Shown here: piece after piece, positions 1 to 11,511 of the stretch
How the letters are laid out: each line of letters begins with the position of its first letter
Position numbering within the stretch: the first letter of the stretch is position 1
DNA from: Pollenia angustigena
Lineage: Eukaryota; Arthropoda; Insecta; Diptera; Polleniidae
DNA length: 64,000 nucleotides
Assembly (NCBI GenBank): GCA_930367215.1
Contig: OV884059.1
Location: 19,182,945 to 19,246,944, forward strand
Direction: 5' to 3'
Translations under genes and position numbers: made by a program
Notes under the pieces: generated by a model
The model's database searches: none
Seen by the model: the letters and a program-made list of their open reading frames with translations, nothing else
Told to the model about the DNA's origin: nothing

Positions 1-270
1 TTGTTGGGCACGACGACGAGTTGAGGTGGAAGGCTCTTCAGCCACATTATCACTAACAGCAGCAATATTTTCAGCACAACGAGCTGTTCGAGCATGCACT
101 GGTTTTTTCATATCTCCTACAGACCCGGTTTGTTCAAATTTTTGCACATTTGGACGATTAAATTAACCGAACAAATCACGAAGTGCACGATATGCATTCT
201 CATTTGAACGCCCATTTTCATAATAAGCCTGAATAACTTTAACGCGTTGCTCGATTGTGTATCTTTTCAT
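1..270 (-). pseudogene. Mariner-type (DUF4817) transposase, N-terminal fragment
   Basis: Read on the minus strand from the ATG at 270-268, this encodes the helix-turn-helix DNA-binding start of an insect mariner-type transposase of the DUF4817 kind. It opens MKRYTIEQRVKVIQAYYENG, and FNRPNVQKFEQTGSV and ENIAAVSDNVAEEP follow. An in-frame TAA at 163-165 (codon 36) falls where another copy in this window (21,330-21,655) has Gln, so the copy is dead. The reading runs off the left edge, so the catalytic DDE part is outside the window. About 325-360, downstream of the start on the other side, resembles 21,700-21,740 next to the second copy, which suggests shared element sequence. The family match comes from remembered motifs, not a search. 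Confidence 0.8.
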
Positions 271-1113
271 GGTTCAAATTGAGTTAGTCTGAAATTGAGA
301 AATGTCAATTGAAAGGCAGAAAAAAACTTGACGTTTAGGTGTGGTTCACATTCAATGTCGTCCCTTAAAATTTAACCACTCTTTACAAATGTTTACTTTG
401 TTTTGCCCATTTAGAGTTAACATTTTTCAGATATGGTGAAAGTTTTTCTTCTAAAACTTTATTTTTTTGCTCCTTTTCTAATGATTTAAAATAAGTTTAG
501 TAGGGTTAATCTGGTTATTAAAATTTTAACAAATTAATTAAAAATACTTAAACAACATGTCTAAAATCGCTTGTTAATACTCGTACAATAAAAACAAAAA
601 TTAACTTAATAAAAAAAAAACAGTGTCATTGGAATTTACGTACTACAAACAAAATGAATAAACATTCGGATAATATAGAATTTACAAATAAAAACAAAAA
701 AAAAGTGAATACACACTTTCAAGGTTTCTTTTAACACTGCTCCATTATAAAAAATACAAATAAAACACGTCAGCAAGCAAAACGCTAAAATAGAATTAAC
801 AACAAAAACAGCTACAACAGTCGAGGAAAAAGCAATAAATTCATACATATATATGTATATACAACAAATACAAAACAAAAAACAACAACAACCTAAAGGC
901 AAAAAACAACACTGAAAATATATATAAAAAAAACCTACCAAGTGAGATACCTCGTATGACTAACGAAAATATACATACATATTTTATATTTATGTGTGTT
1001 TGTTCGTAGTAACGTCCATGACAAGTTCTATATGTTGAAAACTTTACCACACACAAATGTAGAAGTGTACACATACACCCAAACAAGGATACGCAGGATG
1101 AAGTTTGCTTTCT
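271..1113. other. AT-rich stretch without a recognisable gene
   Basis: Apart from the short segment near 325-360 shared with the flank of the mariner-type remnant at 21.7 kb, this is A/T-rich sequence with many A-runs. Open frames on the minus strand (636-941, 841-1086) are rich in F, C and I, as expected for translated A/T-runs, and show no domain. Confidence 0.5.
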
Positions 1114-1215
1114 ATTATACCCTTGACCGAAGGTAAAAAAGAGTATAATAAATTTGTCATTCCGTTTGTAATTTCTAGAATATTGATCTTAGACCATTGG
1201 TGCTCAAAAATGTTT
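1114..1215. repeat. Dispersed TATACCC repeat, copy A (end only)
   Basis: Starts with TATACCCTTGACCG and continues AATTTGTCATTCCGTTTGTAA. The same start-and-continuation pattern occurs at 34,895 and, inverted, at 51,258 and 12,488. Only about 100 bases can be matched here; where the copy ends on the right is unclear. Confidence 0.55.
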
Positions 1216-2231
1216 TGCATACGTATTGAGAGAGAATCTTAAAATACAGAGATAAGCAAAACTATGCGCACCAGATTTATTTAAATTTAATAGAAAGAAA
1301 TTGTGTTGGTTGTAAAACATTTATAATAATGCAGTCAAAACTAAATTTTCAAATTTTTTTTTGGCTTTTAAAATTGTAACTTTTTAAAAATTTTAAAAAA
1401 CAGTAAGAATTGGAAGTTTTCCAATGTTACTATAAAAAAAAAATTTAGTGTGAACTGCGAGCATGTTTGTATATTAAAAGTAAGAATTATATCTAAAAAA
1501 ACTGCACTAAAATCTTGTAAATTTATGCTTTTCTGAAAGTTTCGTAAAACCATTAAAAAATTTTTTTTAAAGTTTATTACTTATCCTACACACTGTATTT
1601 GAAACAAGATCAACTCATCTTCCGTACATGTGCAACTAAATTAATGAGCGTAAAAAACAAAGGGGTGGGGCTTCTAAACAATTGTTTGCCTGAATAAGCA
1701 TCACTGTCTTAGACCCTATAAAGTACCCTGCGAACAATGTCGATCGAAAAATTATTTAACAGTTGCCCCACTAAGCAAAAATCCATCGTTTTTGCCTGAA
1801 AATTTATATAGATGTAGTTACATCGTTCGGGAAGATGTGTCCCACTGTGGTAATATTTACAATATTGTGTCCATATTTTATAACGAATAAGATCGTTTTA
1901 GTAGTTGAATATCAATTAAATTAAGTAGTATCGTTTTGGGCTCTAAAAAGTACCATTTTGAAGCATAAATTTTTCAAATGTTCTTTATAATAAAAAGTGG
2001 ACCATTTTACCGTTTATCTTTGTTTGTTTTTGCAAGGGAAGTCTGAGTTTAATCAAAAATAAATCAACTGAAAGTTTAACAAATATTAAAAAATCTACAG
2101 CACATTTAATCAAAATAATTGTTAATGTTTTTAAGTTAAAAACCTAATGTTAACCAATTTTTTTAAAGGAATTTACAGAAAGTCACAAGTTTGTTAAATC
2201 AATCCATCTTCTCGATCTCTTATATCTTATC
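1216..2231. other. AT-rich, no gene recognised
   Basis: No domain-bearing frame and no clear terminal repeats seen. Around 1,700 a short piece (CTTAGACCCTATAAAGTA) again recalls the interior of the TATACCC repeats, so part of this may be a decayed extension of copy A. Confidence 0.4.
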
Positions 2232-2239
2232 TTATACAT

Positions 2240-4962
2240 TAGACTGGTCGCAATTTTTTTTTTTTTTTAAATTTAATTGTTTGCGCTGCTTAAAATATGA
2301 GGTTTGGTGTAAGAAATCATGACCTAATTTTTCAGGTCAATCCGACGGTGCCTAACCGTGCCAAGTGGGGCCCAAAGTTCCACATTTTATAAAAAAAACA
2401 TCTTTTCTATCAGATCTTTATAGTTATACTAGTTGAAAAGCCGAAAATCAAAAATATGACTACGCTACGATCTTCCGCAGAGAAAGTACTTCAAGTGTGC
2501 CAAATTTCAGCTTCCTATGTCATCAGATGGCTTCAGAAAGTTGCGGAAAGAATAGGACATATATGCAAACATCCTGACATACTTAGAAATTATATATTGT
2601 ATAGATAGATTAAAGTATTTGCAGTTTAATATTTTAGTATAATACGAACGAAAGATTTTTAACTAATTTTAACAAATTCGGGGTCGCTGAATCCAGTGGT
2701 GCTAGCCGTTTTTTTAGGTTAGCTTTAGTTTTCGAGATATACCGTTATTTCGAAAATTAGGGAGGTTGCACAACATATATTCGCGTAACTCAAAAACGCT
2801 TTAGTTTATTGAAAAACAAAAAAAAACGAAATTCCGCAATAAAATTTACTTTAAGAAAGGTAAAACGGTTTTCTTATATGCGCAGTCGTTTTAGAAACAT
2901 AATTTTTTTTCTGGAAAAAAAAAATAATTATTTTATTAAAATTTCGGAAATTTTGTTTTTAAAAATTCATAAAAAATTGAAAAATGGAGCTATGCTTCTA
3001 ATTTTATAGAGTCATATAAAAAACAATATTGCAAACAAAACAAGCTATAAATGATTAAAATCTGTTCACAACTTTTGATTTTATGTATTCACAAAAGACG
3101 AAAAATTTTAATTAATTTAAGAATTTTATTAAACCGCCATATTTGTATAATTGAAATTCTTATATTTGGCCCGTGTAGTGCCTAGGATGCCTCAAGAAGG
3201 GTCAAATGTATGACCAACTCCACTTTATTTTTCACCTCCATCATTTATTTCTAAAATACCTACCTGCTATCTCCATTCATTAAGGGGCTCCCATGCAAAA
3301 TTTTAACTGCAGACTAGAAATATATTGAAGAAAAAGCTCCATAACTGCCAAGGAGTCAGACCTAGGGGAATATAATGTATGACCGACCTCAATTAGTTTT
3401 TTGTCCTAAACATTTTCTCGAGACATACTTGCCCTTTACCTTTACTTTTTAGGGGGGCTCTCATACAAATTCATTTAAAATTGGAAAATGCAGCTATGCT
3501 TCTACAATAATTTTTTTAATGAAAATTTCGAAATTTCAAAAAAAAGTGTAAATTTATTTGATTGATTTTATTAAGTTGATAAATTTAAAAGAGAAGATTT
3601 GTTGTGGGACGGATATAAATGACGATAGTGCTCAACAACTTGTAGTAGGTACTGCTTATCTGTCTCATCTTGAGGCATCCTAGGCACTACACGGGCCAAA
3701 TATAAGAATTTCAATTATACAAATATGGCGGTTTAATAAAATTCTTAAATTAATTAAAATTTTTCGTCTTTTGTGAATACATAAAATCAAAAGTTGTGAA
3801 CAGATTTTAATCATTTATAGCTTGTTTTGTTTGCAATATTGTTTTTTATATGACTCTATAAAATTAGAAGCATAGCTCCATTTTTCAATTTTTTATGAAT
3901 TTTTAAAAACAAAATTTCCGAAATTTTAATAAAAAAATTATATTTTTTTCCAGAAAAAAAAAATATGTTTCTAAAACGACTGCTCATATAAGAAACCCGT
4001 TTTATCTTTCTCAAAGTAAATTTTATTGCGGAATTTCGTTTTTTTTTAGTTTTTCAATAAGCTAAAGCGTTTTTGAGTTACGCGAACATATGTTGTGCAA
4101 CCTCCTTAATTTTCGAAATAACGGTATATCTCGAAAACCAAAGCCAATATGAAGAAAAAAGTTTTAACTTTCTTAAAGTAAATATTATTGCGGAATTTCG
4201 GTTTTTTTTTGTTTTTCAATAAACTAAAGCGTTTTTGAGTTACGCGAATATATGTTGTGCAACCTCCCTAATTTTCGAAATAACGGTATATCTCGAAAAC
4301 CAAAGCCAATATGAAGAAACAAGTTTTAACTTTCTTAAAGTAAATTTTATTGCCGAATTTCGGTTTTTTTTAGTTTTTCAATAAGCTCAAGCGTTTTTGA
4401 GTTGCGCGAACATATGTTGTGCAACATCCTTAATTTTCGAAATAACGGTATATCTCGAAAACTAAAGCTAACCTAAAAAAACGGCTTGCACCACTGGATT
4501 CAGCGACCCCGAATTAGTTAAAATTAGTTAAAAATCTTTCGTTCGTATCATACTAAAATATTAAACTGCAAATACTTTAATCTATCTATACAATATATAA
4601 TTTCTTAGTATGTCAGGATGTTTGCATGTATGTCCTATTCTTTCCGCAACTTTCTGAAGCCATCTGATGACATAGGAATCTGAAATTTGGCACACTTGAA
4701 GTACTTTCTCTGCAGAAGATCGTAGCGAAGTCATATTTTTGATTTTCGGCTTTTCAACTAGTATAACTATAAAGATCTGATAGAAAAGATGTTTTTTTTT
4801 ATAAAATGTGGAACTTTGGGCCCAACTTGGCACGGCTAGGCACCGTCGGATTGACCTGAAAAATTAGGTCATGATTTCTTACACCAAACCTCATATTTTA
4901 AGCAGCGCAAACAATTAAATTAAAAAAAAAAAAAAAATCCCATACAAGATGCGACCAGTCTA
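2240..4962. mobile_element. Fold-back element with 8-bp target duplication (hAT-like)
   Basis: A 2,723-bp inverted-repeat element. It starts TAGACTGGTCGCA and ends with the reverse complement of that sequence, and it is bounded by perfect 8-bp direct repeats TTATACAT at 2,232-2,239 and 4,963-4,970. The left arm (about 2,240-3,200) and right arm (about 3,665-4,962) are near-complementary over about 1 kb, joined by a spacer of about 460 bp. The 8-bp duplication and TAG start fit the hAT superfamily. No transposase is visible, so it is non-autonomous. The short ORFs inside (e.g. 4,582-4,833 minus, mirrored at about 2,350-2,608 plus) reflect the mirrored arms and show no domain. Much of the arm sequence also belongs to repeat family X found elsewhere in the window. 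Confidence 0.8.
4020..4480. repeat. 162-bp tandem triplication in the right arm
   Basis: The phrase GCAAC(C/A)TCC followed by TTTTCGAAATAACGGTATAT recurs at 4,097, 4,259 and 4,421, exactly 162 bp apart. The left arm has a single copy of this unit, so the array arose after the arms were formed. Confidence 0.75.
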
Positions 4963-4970
4963 TTATACAT

Positions 4971-5679
4971 ATATAAATACGGGAACAATTTTTTTTGTTT
5001 ATTTTGAAGTACATATGTAAGTACATCGTTTTAAAGATATTTGTGTGTAGATATGCACAATATAAACAGACATACGTACAAAGATGGGTGAATAGTGCAT
5101 GTTGCTGTTCTCTTAAGTAAATGTCAATTGGTCGAATTTCGGCCACGGGGTGATCCTAGTGTATATAAAATTGTAACGTTACTTACTGACTCACTGACTG
5201 ATTCAGCCTAAGCGCCTGAAGGTAAAAACTTGCAATTTGAACCGGTCACTCCGCAAATTTATCCACTAAGAAATTTGGAATTCGTATGGTTAGGTGATAA
5301 AAACGGCTGAATTCGGTAACCTTATATCGTCAAGACTAAAAGAGATAAAAAAAAAACAAAATACACTTATCGTTGTTCTATAGAAAAATAATCCGACAGG
5401 TGTCTGGTACTTTTTTTTAATTTGTCCCTTTTAGGGAGTTAACGGGTACAACATGTTTTTTTTTTGTATTTTTTGGTTACCCCGTCTATCTTTTAAACCA
5501 ATTTTTTAAGAACTTATTTTTATAATATGGAAAATAAAAAACAATCCCTTAAAAATACGAAAAACTAATATTTAAACCTAAATATGCAAAATTTTGAATT
5601 TTCATTAAAATATGCAACAATATGCAAAAGCAATATTCTATCGACAAAAAACATGCATTTGCATGGAAATCGCATCCCT
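4971..5679. repeat. Decayed repeat debris with a hAT-like right end
   Basis: From about 5,151 comes TGTATATAAAATTGTAACG followed by short CTGACT repeats, a style common at the start of small non-autonomous insect elements. At about 5,560-5,679 several TATGCAAA/ATGCAT motifs lead to TCGCATCCCTAG, which looks like the right end of a hAT element (inverted: CTAGGGATGCGA). The motifs resemble the subterminal part of the complete hAT at 51,277-53,549. No left partner or target duplication was found. Confidence 0.4.
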
Positions 5680-5751
5680 AGTTATGACGAATCAAGGAAC
5701 ACAACATTAACACGTTTATTTTGTTTGAAGCACAACAATATTTTTTTTAAA

Positions 5752-6111
5752 CAATTGTAGCACAGCCGCGAATAACGTTGTAAACACCACATTTTGCAAA
5801 AACTGTTTTTTTGCAGATATTTAACCAAAACTATGCACCTTAACGCCTTCAAAATGGCATACAAAGTGTCAGCCAGTGGAAGAACATTGCAAGTTACTAA
5901 CAAAATGATGAAACCGAAATGTTTTTGCAGTGCGGAATAATGTTTTAAAAGCCTTTTGTATAAAAGTATTTATTATCATTATTTTTAATAATAGAAAAAA
6001 AAAAAAAATTAAAACAAATAATGCTGCCTGTCAAAATCGTTTTTTTTTTTGCTCTCCTGAAAAATTATTATTTTGTAACTTAAAACGTTATTCGCGGCTG
6101 TACTTCAATTG
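5752..6111. repeat. Inverted-repeat element with about 28-bp arms
   Basis: CAATTGTAGCACAGCCGCGA at the left pairs with TCGCGGCTGTACTTCAATTG at the right (two mismatches), and both arms continue into AATAACGTT. The interior is A-rich and has no coding signal. A target duplication is not evident. Confidence 0.6.
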
Positions 6112-6509
6112 TAAAATATTATTGAGGACATTATGACGATATGACTAGATTACACTCCTTGTGAATCCCCCAATAGCCAATGTTTAATTGTGCTATTGTT
6201 GTAATTGTATAACTATAAAATTTATCTGAACAACTCCTTAAAGTGGCGAAAAAGTTTAATTTTAGAACTTCTGATTCGATTTAGCTGGACCTGTCCATCA
6301 AAGACGGAGATATGAGCAAAAAACAACGACTACTTCTAATTTTACTCATAAATTCCATGTTGTTTTTTAATTACATACTTTTTTGTATGTCTGGAGAACA
6401 GCAAGAGCCAACGTTTCCTTATTGGGTACACACTAGAGATGATACGAATTTAAATTTTTAATATTCGCGAATACAAATATCTGCGCCAATATTCGCTGAT
6501 ATTTCCAAT
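6112..6509. other. Repeat debris
   Basis: Around 6,145-6,170 the sequence TCCTTGTGAATCCCCC matches, in inverse, the terminal repeat of the element at 54,137-54,723. About 6,436-6,505 (AGAGATGATACGAATT and AATATTCGCGAATAC) looks like a hAT-type end without a partner. No gene is seen. Confidence 0.4.
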
Positions 6510-6513
6510 TTAA

Positions 6514-7270
6514 CGCTCTAATGCTTAAGTCCGCCTCTAGGCGGGGTAGCAAAAAACCGTCATAAGATTGTTATTTTTTACAATATTTCATCAATAAGTA
6601 ATTCTAGATGTAAATCAAAGCTTATTTTATCAAAAACTTTTCATTCTTTGGCAACACTCGAAAATGGTAATTTTTTATTCTTTGTGAAGAAATTTAATAT
6701 TGTGCATCGAAAAAATAATATTTCAAAGCTTTAGATCGAGCCGAAAAAATTACTGGTGCGTATCTTAACGTTCAATTGAAATGTATATTAAGTTTTCATT
6801 TTCAAAAATATAATCACTGCTGGATATGGATGTTTTTACTGAGCCGGGCTTGCGCATTCACATAGAAAATACCGGGAAGTGCATTAATATTGTGAATAGA
6901 AAAAATATCATTTAAAAGCTTTAGATCGCTCCGAAAAAATCATTGGTGGTAATCTTAACGTTTAATTGAAATAAATATTTGGTTTTTATTATAAAAAAAA
7001 TAGCTGCTGAGTATGGATGTTTCTTCTGAACCCGTCTGGAAGCGGACTGGGGAATTACACAGAAAATGCCGGGATGTTAGTCAAAAACGTATCTTAAATT
7101 ATTACGATAATGCCCAACTCCGCCTCATGGCGGGCTTTACAGTTTGACCCCTTACAGGTCAACGAGTACTCAAAGGAAAAAACTGAAGTCAGATTCATGG
7201 TTCTCACCCTTAAATAACCTTAGTACCTATGATTTTTTTTAAGGCCAACAAAAAATGTGGCATAAGAGGG
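6514..7270. mobile_element. TTAA-flanked non-autonomous element (piggyBac-like)
   Basis: The left end TTAA-CGCTCTAATGC and right end GCATAAGAGGG-TTAA form an imperfect terminal inverted repeat flanked by TTAA at 6,510-6,513 and 7,271-7,274. TTAA duplication is the hallmark of piggyBac-type insertion. The interior holds a diverged direct duplication of roughly 185 bp (about 6,692-6,875 and 6,885-7,075), each copy with CTTTAGATCG followed by CGAAAAAAT. No coding capacity is seen. Confidence 0.55.
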
Positions 7271-7488
7271 TTAATTGAAAAAAATCTCGTGTTTGATAAA
7301 TTTTAAAATAAACTCTCACACTACTAAATTTATTAACATTATTATAACATTCCAATCGAGGCATAATTTCCCATTTTGGTTTGTTTTTTTTGATAAATTA
7401 CTTTATTGGCAACACTTGTATCACATCCTAAAATGTCATGGTCACACAAATTACCGTTACGATTTTATAGCAAAAACTATTTTATCGT

Positions 7489-7912
7489 CCCTGCAAATAA
7501 TGGAACCAGTCCAAACACGCGTGTAAAGAGTAGCCCACAAGGGACTAGGACTAGTCTAAAAGTAACCCAAACGTATGGAAAAATCATGGTCTATTCAACA
7601 TTACGATGCCCTAGGGGAGGACCATATAACACAGCTTTAGACTACAAAGGAGTAGTTTTAAAACTAGTCCATGGTATAGTCAAGAGGATTAGTTTTGAAG
7701 TCGTTTAAAAATGGAAGCATGTCGTTAAAAAACGAAGACATGTCGACTCACTACAAACACTTTTTAACAATGACATGGTCCATGCTTGCATTACATCGGA
7801 CCAGTCCATGGAGTAGTCCATTTTATCAAAATTTGCAGGGTTTTTAACAATGACATGGTCCATGCTTGCATTACATCCGACCAGTCCATGGAGTTGTCCA
7901 TTATTTGCAGGG
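7489..7912. mobile_element. Small terminal-inverted-repeat element with internal duplication
   Basis: It begins CCCTGCAAATAATGGA and ends TCCATTATTTGCAGGG, a perfect 16-bp inverted repeat. The right half contains a direct duplication of about 60 bp (7,770-7,830 and 7,842-7,902: CAATGACATGGTCCATGC). No matching target duplication is evident. Overlapping ORFs (7,406-7,708) show no domain. Confidence 0.6.
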
Positions 7913-8399
7913 ATAATCAGCAACCTTCATAAAACACTTTTTTTTTTTAAATAAAATAAAAAACCTACTGTAAAATTTTGTGCGGGAATGGGTCGCAATG
8001 ACTACATTTTAAATAAATCAACTTTGCATCTAACTTGGAGGCCACACGATCAAATTTTGCCTTTCAATTTGCAACACACTCTCACTTTTTACTAACACAC
8101 TCCCACTATCAAATTGAAAATGATTTGATATCAAAAGTTTTCTCAAACGACAAACGTTTGATAATGATTTGAAAATCATAGCATTCTCAATAAGACGGAA
8201 ATTATTTTCTAATTGAAAAATGCCTTTATTTTCAACTTGCTTTCAAACGTAAATCTCAAATGTTTTGCAATGTGGAACATAAATTTTTTATTTTAATTTA
8301 AATTCGTTATTTATTTAAATAAACTGCGAGATAAACATTCGGCAACACAGCTAAAAGATGTTATGTTCTTTCCATCCTCAAATTCCTGCAAAGACTTTT
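7913..8399. other. AT-rich, nothing recognised
   Basis: There are A/T-rich runs and clusters of TCAAA/TTTGA words at 8,050-8,230, but no frame with a domain and no clean inverted repeat. Confidence 0.4.
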
Positions 8400-8880
8400 A
8401 CTGGACAAGAAATGAGACTATAAAGTTTCGTGAAGATCGGTCCATAATTTACTAACGGAAAACAGTTTAATACGCCTAAAACCGTTATTAACAATGCTAT
8501 CATAATAGAAATTCACTAGAAATTACACTGTGAAATTTTGTGAAGATCGGTCCATAATTTACCCTAGGCCCCATATAACGCCTACTCTGGTAAAATAATT
8601 TAATACGCCTAAAACCGTAGCAGATATAGATATTGCGGTAAACTTTCTTCCAGCTTAGCTTCATATGGCCAGAAAAAATGTTATGCAATTTTGTGATATA
8701 CGGTCCATAATTTACCTTAGATCCCATTTTAGCAGCCTTCTGAAATTCACTGCAAACGCTTAAACTAATTGCACCGCTGTATTGAAATTTATGCTTTTTA
8801 ATATCAAAAATCACTCTGCAGAATTTTGGGATGATTGGTCATAGCTTACCATGGAGTCAATATAAATTGCCCTCCTGAAA
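8400..8880. repeat. Decayed copies of the 153-bp repeat
   Basis: About four degenerate units share the phrase TTTCGTGAAGATCGGTCCAT with the arrays at 35.3 and 50.4 kb (near 8,422, 8,530, 8,680 and 8,810). Spacing is irregular because the first unit lost the CCTAGGCCCCATATAA segment. Unlike those two arrays it has no TATACCC flanks. Confidence 0.7.
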
Positions 8881-9059
8881 ATAATTAAGGTTCGGCTTAA
8901 ACTCTTACGAATCATGATATACTTAAGATGCTTTGTCAAAAGGCCACAGATGTAATTTGTAATTATTTATAAAGAAAGAACATATACATACAAAGGTATT
9001 AAAAAGATTCTAAAAATGTTTACAAATTTAATGAGTTTAACCATGAAACTGCGTCTAAC

Positions 9060-9444
9060 GTCAAAGTGCGGATATAACTCAATGGTCCTTTGTAGGATAA
9101 GATAGGGCATTCTTTAATGATGTGATTAGTTGTTTGACGGGGACTCCACATGGACATTTGGGATCATCTACTTGGTCCCATTTGTAAAGAGCTTCTAGGG
9201 TTCTACCGGTACCAGTTTGCAATCTGTTCAGGTTACACTATGCTTTCCTCGGTAATTGAAGGTCTGCTTCGTTCTTCAAATAATGGGCTGGATCTATGTG
9301 ATTTAGACCAGCTGCGTTGAGATCAAAATTTTCGATGAGAAGGTTCTTGGCGAGGTCCAGTGGAGCATGTATGGACTGCAGCCTTTGGCTGGTAGGGTTA
9401 CGTAAGTCGTTATTAAGCTGAATTTGATTATTGTTTTGTATCAT
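9060..9444 (-). pseudogene. Jockey-like LINE, C-terminal ORF2 fragment
   Basis: The minus strand encodes the end of a non-LTR retrotransposon polyprotein: NPTSQRLQSIHAPLDLAK, then CNLNRLQTGTGRTLEALYKW and DDPKCPCGVPVKQLI. This resembles the cysteine-bearing tail after the reverse transcriptase in jockey-type elements. An in-frame TAG at 9,240-9,238 replaces what is usually Trp (KA-stop-CNLNR). Reverse transcriptase motifs are absent, so it is a remnant. The clade assignment is from memory of the motif and is less certain than the LINE call. Confidence 0.65.
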
Positions 9445-9479
9445 GTTATAGGGATTAAGTTGCTTGTTCAGAAGGACGG

Positions 9480-10075
9480 CCCTAGTTGCAGAGAAGCTTT
9501 AGTTAGCGAAGCCGGTGTTTGTTATACCATAGAGAAGAAAATCTTTGCGTCCGGCCGAAGGCCGGCTAAGCATGAAGTTTTTGTTGGCGACATTGGTGTT
9601 TGTTATTTTATAAAATTTGTATTACACTTTTATTTAAATAAATTATACACTTAGTACATCAAAACTGTAATATTACAACATATACTGGCAATTTGTTTTT
9701 GCTTAACGTCAAAAAAAGTAAACAAAAAGTTTTTATTAATAATCACAATTTTTTTTTCGTTTTAATTTAAAAATTTAATTTTGTGGCATAAAAAATTGTG
9801 ATTATTAATAAAGAATTTTAAAACAATTTTTATATACATATAAAAAATTTTAACATTTTTGACGTTGATCATACACAAATTCACTGACTTAAGTAAGCTT
9901 CTCTGCATAGCCGGCCTTTGGCGGGGCGCAATGATTTTCTCTTCTATGGTATAACAAATACCGACTTCGCTAACTAAAGCTTCTCTGCATAGCCGGCATT
10001 CGGCCAGGCGCAAGGATTTTCTCCTCTGTGGTATAACAATCACCGGCTTCGCAAACTAAAACTTTTCTGCACCTA
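9480..10075. repeat. Fold-back cluster of an about 91-bp unit rich in GCCGGC
   Basis: The unit with CTTCTCTGCATAGCCGGC, ATGATTTTCTC and TATGGTATAACAA is present twice in tandem at about 9,897-10,075 and once inverted at about 9,490-9,600. Between them, AAGTTTTTATTAATAATCAC (about 9,727) mirrors GTGATTATTAATAAAG (about 9,797), and GACGTCAA-like ends mirror each other as well. This is a palindromic element or inverted duplication. There is no transposase. Confidence 0.6.
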
Positions 10076-10513
10076 AATAATACTTAAATTAACCTAAAGA
10101 GGAAAATAATATGCGAATACAGAAACAAAATACATATTTGCCATCGTGAGCAAATTACCTTTAATTTGAGTACCCACACATATCACTATGTGAGCGGGGT
10201 AGTTTTTTGGTGGCCCCATGGGCCTCAGCCCCCTTAAATTTTAATTTTGGTTTTTCTTTTTTTATTCTGAATCAGGTGGCATATTTTTTTTTTTTTTTTT
10301 TTGTAGCCCCTCAACTGCACTTCAGCCAAATCACATATTTCTATGAAAACTAAAAACGTCCATAACTCGAAGCGTTTGCGCTATTTTTTTTTTTGTAATT
10401 TTTTCTTCTTATTTTTCAATTTTCTATCCTCCTAGGTACTTTTTTTTTATTTGGAGCTGCGTCCGTAAACTAGATTTAAGCCTATTTAATTACGACTAAC
10501 GAATTCGATATTT
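10076..10513. other. AT-rich, nothing recognised
   Basis: The stretch has long T-runs (10,285-10,303 and 10,385-10,395) and no domain-bearing frame. Confidence 0.4.
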
Positions 10514-10517
10514 TTAA

Positions 10518-11075
10518 CCCTTATGTGTGTGGACAGGTACCTGTGTACCTATTGCGTTTTCAAATCGAAATTTTTTATATAAGATTTTAGTCTACAATTC
10601 TACAATTTCATGAGAACTCCTAACTTTTTGTTATTATTATATTTTTATAGGTGTTTATATACAATATGAGTTTGGGGGGGCGTGGCATACCAATTTGCTT
10701 TTTGCACCCTTAATAGGGTGAATAGGTACCTGGGTACCTGTATACGTTTTATATTACAAATTTTTTTTTTTTGGGTGTAGGATTTTAAAAAATATATGAA
10801 AAGGAGAAAACCAGAGTAAAATTCTAATATTATTTCATTAACCATCGATTGTTTGTACAATACAAGACAAAAAATTAGATTTCTCATACAATTTCCATGA
10901 AGGTACCCAGGTACCTATCCACCCTATAGAAGGTGTTTTATATTCCAATTTTTTTTTTTTTGGGTGTAGAATTTTAAAAAATATATGAAAAGGAGAAAAC
11001 CAGAGTAAAATTCTAATATTCTAATATATATTATCCACCCTATAGAAGGTGTCTTTTTTTCCACACACATAAGGG
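10518..11075. mobile_element. piggyBac-like non-autonomous element
   Basis: A 558-bp element with a perfect 16-bp terminal inverted repeat CCCTTATGTGTGTGGA, flanked by TTAA at 10,514-10,517 and 11,076-11,079. The CCC start and TTAA target fit piggyBac. The interior has repeated GGTACCTGTGTACC-type palindromes near both ends and a direct duplication of about 60 bp (GATTTTAAAAAATATATGAA at about 10,781 and 10,971). No transposase is present, so it would need a transposase from elsewhere. Confidence 0.85.
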
Positions 11076-11254
11076 TTAAGAACTTTTTATAAGAAAATTC
11101 AACATTTTAGCTGTTTTTGAACGGCTTAGTCATCGTCTAGACTTGCAATTTTTTTTGCAGCAATTCTTGAGGTTATTCTAAAGAGGGTTGAGAAGATTGG
11201 GAAGGGGTACATGTGCTCTGTAATTCTGCGTTGATTTGTAAATCTCACACTTTT

Positions 11255-11387
11255 CAACTTGAAGTTGTAATAAATATATCGATATATCGAAATACATATC
11301 AATATTTTAAAATAATTAATATCGATAGCCTTCAAAAATATCGATTCGATATATATCGATATATTTTTTCAATTTGCCCATCCCTAC
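11255..11387. repeat. Possible hAT-type remnant with ATCGATAT runs
   Basis: The right end TTGCCCATCCCTA (inverse TAGGGATGGGCAA) and the ATATATCGATAT-rich interior look like a small hAT element. CTTTTCAC follows it and CTTTTCAA precedes about 11,255, a 7/8 match for a target duplication. The left terminal repeat is eroded. Confidence 0.35.
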
Positions 11388-11511
11388 TTTTCACAAGCTT
11401 TTAGTGCTACCAAGTTCAAAATTGTACTAAATATAGATTATTGGTGTGGCAATATTTATTTTCGTGGAACGCGCGAAAAAAAATAAGAAACTAAAACACA
11501 AAATTAAAGAA

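Noticed and set aside
636..1086. Cysteine/phenylalanine-rich minus-strand ORFs as membrane proteins
   Set aside because: They are translations of A/T-run and ACAACA-type sequence in a non-coding region.
4582..4833. 83-codon minus-strand ORF in the fold-back element
   Set aside because: Its mirror exists in the other arm and no domain is recognisable; conservation between the arms follows from the inverted duplication.
7489..7912. hAT assignment for the CCCTGCAAAT element
   Set aside because: Neither an 8-bp nor any other clear target duplication flanks the ends.
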